A DNA stretch of 64,000 nucleotides from Ancistrus triradiatus (taxonomy: Eukaryota; Chordata; Actinopteri; Siluriformes; Loricariidae). A program made the translations under genes and the position numbers. Shown here piece by piece: positions 63,414-64,000 of this stretch. The stretch's first letter is position 1; each line of letters starts with the position of its first letter. Below the pieces are notes generated by a model. The model had not been told where the DNA came from. It made no database searches and saw only the letters and a program-made list of their open reading frames with translations. The stretch is taken from the NCBI GenBank assembly GCA_025084515.1, contig JAJAGP010003265.1, forward strand, positions 1-64,000. The letters run 5' to 3'.

Positions 63414-64000
63414 CACCGAGCTAGCTGTTACAACTGAATCCCATTACAAGGCTAATTTGTTTGAAAAACTGATTCTTAATGTGACTGATCCATCGTTGTG
63501 GAAGTCAAAACCACACTCTTTTCAGCTTATCGAAATTTACCGCCCTCCAGGTCCCTATTCAGAATTTCTTCAGGAATTCTTTCCTGCTTAGTACTTTCAA
63601 CAGATAAGGCTTTATTTGTAGGCAATTTTAAGATTCACTTTGACAATGAGCAGAATCCGCTTACAACTGCTTTTGAGTCCATCTTAGAATTCATGAGTAT
63701 CACTCAGAATGTGATGGGTGTAATCATACTTTACATTTAATATTAACAATTTTGGTATTAATATAGATAACCTTGATGTTTTCCCGCAAAGTGATTCAAT
63801 TTCAGATCATTATCTTTTAGTCTTTGAGCTATCTCTAATAAATAACATCCTTCTGCCTCGTTATTGTTTATTAAATACCTACCAGATTTGAAATTTAATA
63901 CACCTACGGAGATTAATCATCTTGAGTGTGTAAATGACCAATTACTATGTGTGCTTCGCTCAACCCTGGACACGATTGCTCCTGCTATGGTCAAGCGCAT

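Larger units (their letters stand above)
62417..64000 (+). mobile_element. L2-clade LINE, running off the window
   Basis: It begins in the ORF1 coiled-coil region (IVVLEGHIQTLEKA at 62430), is split by an L2 3' fragment (62611-62925), and continues with ORF1 (62922-63385), a deletion junction to the endonuclease (63386), and endonuclease/linker sequence to the window end. It is the same orientation as the other L2 copies inside the gene. Confidence 0.85.

Overview
The window is animal nuclear DNA, most likely from a ray-finned fish. The evidence is its repeat content: L2-clade and Rex1-like LINEs, Tc1/mariner elements, a hAT element, Ty3/Gypsy elements, a Penelope-like element and tRNA-derived SINEs of teleost type, plus a GT-AG intron-exon gene. 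I see no bacterial or organellar feature. A catfish-like (otophysan) host is a guess from the repeat families only. Local runs of single-base indels (12.6-14.4, 31.7-33.3 and 56-58 kb) look partly like consensus error.

Layout. 1-18.1 kb is gene-poor and made of repeats: broken L2 copies, a nearly complete Rex1-like LINE (4.6-7.7 kb), a complete Tc1 element (8.98-10.58 kb), decayed Tc1 copies and SINEs, and an internally deleted L2 on the minus strand (13.5-17.6 kb).

From about 18.33 kb to at least 61.9 kb the minus strand carries one large gene, whose 5' end lies outside the window. I could define 28 exons. They form six tandem copies of a five-exon module (called E-A-B-C-D here). A is always 113 bp, B always 193 bp and C 104 bp (98 once). 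E is 108-123 bp and D is variable. Intron phases repeat identically, each module starts and ends in phase 1, and the 28 exons total 6,833 bp and stay in frame to a single TGA. Each module encodes a globular part with six conserved cysteines, then a Thr/Ser/Pro-rich mucin-like linker. The last exon is a 636-residue mucin-like tail with no membrane segment. The first half of the globular part has a cysteine and strand pattern resembling a ZP-N domain; this is inference. I do not recognise the gene as a named family.

The introns have been inflated by nested insertions whose order can be read from their junctions: L2 > Tc1 > full Ty3/Gypsy element (25.7-39.6 kb); Tc1 > L2 > Penelope-like element with a hammerhead-like hairpin (48.2-54.5 kb); a pol-less LTR element filled with 27-30 bp minisatellites (54.8-58.9 kb); a Tc1 (43.4-44.9 kb); and a hAT element with a perfect 8-bp duplication (46.3-47.5 kb). 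Nearly all retroelements inside the gene are antisense to it. A further L2 copy runs off the right end.
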